DNA from: Bacilli bacterium
GTDB lineage: Bacteria; Bacillota_I; Bacilli_A; RFN20; CAG-288
DNA: 47,800 nucleotides
Direction: 5' to 3'
NCBI GenBank assembly: GCA_900770925.1
Contig: CAAGLY010000008.1
Span: 1-47,800, forward strand
The translations under genes were made by a program, and so were the position numbers. Under the pieces are notes generated by a model. It was not told where the DNA came from. It worked only from the letters and a program-made list of their open reading frames with translations, and made no database searches. This document shows, in pieces, positions 46,344-47,800 of the stretch (its first letter is position 1; every line of letters begins with the position of its first letter).

Positions 46344-47735
46344 ATGAGTGAATACTTGAAGCGTAAAATCGACAAATATCTGTTTGATTGGAAAACAAAC
46401 CCAGATCACAAGCCGCTTATTATAAAAGGTGCAAGACAGGTCGGCAAAACAAAATCAATCGAAACCTTTGCCAAGCAAAATTACGAAAACATTGTTGAAA
46501 TCAACTTTGCCGAAGATCCCGTATATAAGCAAATCATTGAAAACGGATACTCTGCTGAAGCCGTTATCAAAAACATTTCTCGTATTAACCCGGAAGCACG
46601 ATTTATAAAAGGCAAAACCCTTATTTTCTTTGATGAGATTCAAGAATTTCCCGATATTGCAACGTCTTTGAAATTTTTCTCACTTGACGGAAATTACGAT
46701 GTGATTTGCAGCGGTTCTTTACTTGGCGTTCATTACAAGGAAATCTCGAGCATCAGTGTAGACTATAAAACCGAAATCGAAATGCGTTCGCTCGATTTTG
46801 AAGAGTTTTTATGGGCGCTCGGATACGACGATTCCGTTAAAGAAGATATTTTGTCCCATATGCGATCATTCACTCCATTTTCTCCTGAGATTCTTAAAAT
46901 TTATAACGATTTGTTTTTGGATTATTGCATTATTGGCGGTATGCCTGATGTCGTAAAGGATTTTATTTCAAATAAAACATTTGAAAATACCCTTGAAATG
47001 CAACGCCAAATCGTTATCGGCTATGAAGCAGATATCCGAAAGTATGCTGTTGTATTAGATAAAGCACGTATAACAAACGTTTTTCGTTCTGTTCCATTCC
47101 AACTAGGCAAAGAAAACAAAAAATTCCAAATTTCAAAAGTCCGTTCAGGTGCAAAATTTGCAGATTACCGCGGTTCAATCGAATGGCTTGAAGATGCGGG
47201 CATCGTCAATGTCAGCAGAGCTCTGCAGACTCCGAACTTACCTCTTAAAGGGAACGTTATCGAAAATTGCTGTATCCTCTATTACGCAGACAATGGTCTA
47301 CTCCTTTCTCAGCTTGACGATGAAGCGCAAATGGATTTCCGGCAAAATAAGAATCTTGATGTTTATAAAGGCGGATTATTTGAGAGCATTATCGGAGAAG
47401 CACTTGTAAAATCTGGTTACGATCTTCACTATTATAAAAAGAAAAATTCTACTTTGCAGGTAGAATTCTTTGTGGGATATAAAAATTATCTTGTACCGAT
47501 TGAAGTAAAAGCCGGCAATAACAATTCCAAATCTCTTTCGACTTTGATAAAAAGTGATAATTATCCTGAAATCCGTTTCGGAATAAAGATTGTAAAAGGA
47601 AATGTTGGATATGACTCCAATATTTGTACCTTTCCGCATTTCTGTGCGTTTCTTATCAAAGAGTTTCTTTCAACATTTCAATTAAAGAGGATAAACAAAA
47701 GTGTTGCTAATTCCCGTAGACTTCCCATCTTCTGA
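46344..47735 (+). CDS. AAA ATPase with DUF4143 (mobile-type)
   Basis: A 463-residue protein. Walker A is KGARQVGKT (28-36), Walker B is LIFFDEIQE, sensor-like CSGSLLG follows, then the DUF4143 C-terminal region with GGLFESIIGEAL and FFVGYKNYLVPIEVKAG, a PD-(D/E)xK-like strand. The family is very common and mobile in gut bacteria; its role is unresolved and sometimes linked to defence or toxin modules. Conserved Met such as in IGGMPDVV is ATG, and AGG appears in frame only at the extreme C-terminus (47686-47688). The last ~20 residues look like read-through into flanking DNA. No good ribosome binding site. Probably acquired recently. Confidence 0.85.
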   Translation: MSEYLKRKIDKYLFDWKTNPDHKPLIIKGARQVGKTKSIETFAKQNYENIVEINFAEDPVYKQIIENGYSAEAVIKNISRINPEARFIKGKTLIFFDEIQEFPDIATSLKFFSLDGNYDVICSGSLLGVHYKEISSISVDYKTEIEMRSLDFEEFLWALGYDDSVKEDILSHMRSFTPFSPEILKIYNDLFLDYCIIGGMPDVVKDFISNKTFENTLEMQRQIVIGYEADIRKYAVVLDKARITNVFRSVPFQLGKENKKFQISKVRSGAKFADYRGSIEWLEDAGIVNVSRALQTPNLPLKGNVIENCCILYYADNGLLLSQLDDEAQMDFRQNKNLDVYKGGLFESIIGEALVKSGYDLHYYKKKNSTLQVEFFVGYKNYLVPIEVKAGNNNSKSLSTLIKSDNYPEIRFGIKIVKGNVGYDSNICTFPHFCAFLIKEFLSTFQLKRINKSVANSRRLPIF

Positions 47736-47800
47736 GGGTTTTCCCGGAAAGGAAGATCTCTCTGTATAAGAGGGACCTGTATGTGCCGAAGGACAGGCCC

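Overview
The window reads as one contiguous stretch of chromosome from an uncultured, probably gut-dwelling member of the Bacilli (low-GC Gram-positive). Supporting signs are the promoter style (TTGxxx-17-TATAAT), AGGAGG ribosome binding sites, T-box and TPP riboswitches, a tig-lon-engB cluster, lipoprotein signal peptides and a Bacillota-type rRNA leader. The most important point for any reader is that AGG does not look like an arginine codon here. In invariant motifs of many unrelated proteins, AGG stands where methionine is expected: the KMSKS loop of ValRS, VAMTGE of Lon, GWMND, YAYM and LFM of the glycogen branching enzyme, WCGPCRMM of thioredoxin, VMSGKGG of Mrp, NVLDM of MscL, and LDHIG of TraX. 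True arginines in the same motifs are CGN or AGA. This matches the AGG-to-Met code predicted from a genome-wide computational screen (Shulgina and Eddy, 2021) for a clade of uncultivated Bacilli. Standard-code translation therefore puts false arginines throughout these proteins. Evidence entries below write M(AGG) where it matters.

Layout, left to right. 1-180: promoter and leader of an rRNA operon leaving the window to the left. 739-15115: a long minus-strand block holding a Sel1-repeat protein, a radC-like gene with a small ORF in front of it, valS under a T-box, tig-lon-engB, and glgB-glgP plus a small gene. 15232-18478: plus-strand ackA followed by two lipoproteins with CxxC motifs. 18468-22638: nrnA, a tRNA-Arg(UCU) with an abnormal anticodon loop and T-loop, a CBS protein, mrp, an IMPACT/YigZ protein and degV. 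22697-27535: a giant CvpA-like membrane protein. 27619-30620: CPBP protease, TraX-like protein, thioredoxin and mscL. 30683-36601: hypothetical proteins, a GH13 glucosidase, an MgtC-like gene and a TPP-riboswitch-controlled ThiT-like transporter.

From about 36.7 kb the sequence becomes accessory. A frameshifted Ig-like (BIG2) gene abuts a decayed DUF1810 gene, followed by palindromes and two peptide-sized ORFs. Next comes a tightly overlapping three-gene signalling operon: a 7TM sensor without a recognisable ATPase, a histidine kinase, and a NarL/LuxR-type regulator. After it lie two lipoproteins with Cys/His repeats. The second carries what looks like a complete EF-Tu domain 2 + domain 3 module without the GTPase domain, which is the most unexpected protein in the window. 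The right end holds a broken XRE repressor, tandem repeats resembling an IS21-family end, and a DUF4143 AAA ATPase that writes its recognisable methionines as ATG and has a single AGG near its C terminus. That gene looks like a recent arrival from a standard-code donor.

Functionally, the conserved part covers translation and protein quality control (valS, tig, lon, engB), glycogen and sugar metabolism with acetate formation (glgB, glgP, GH13, ackA), thiamine uptake, osmotic safety (mscL) and thiol chemistry. All homology statements come from reading motifs by eye; no database search was run.
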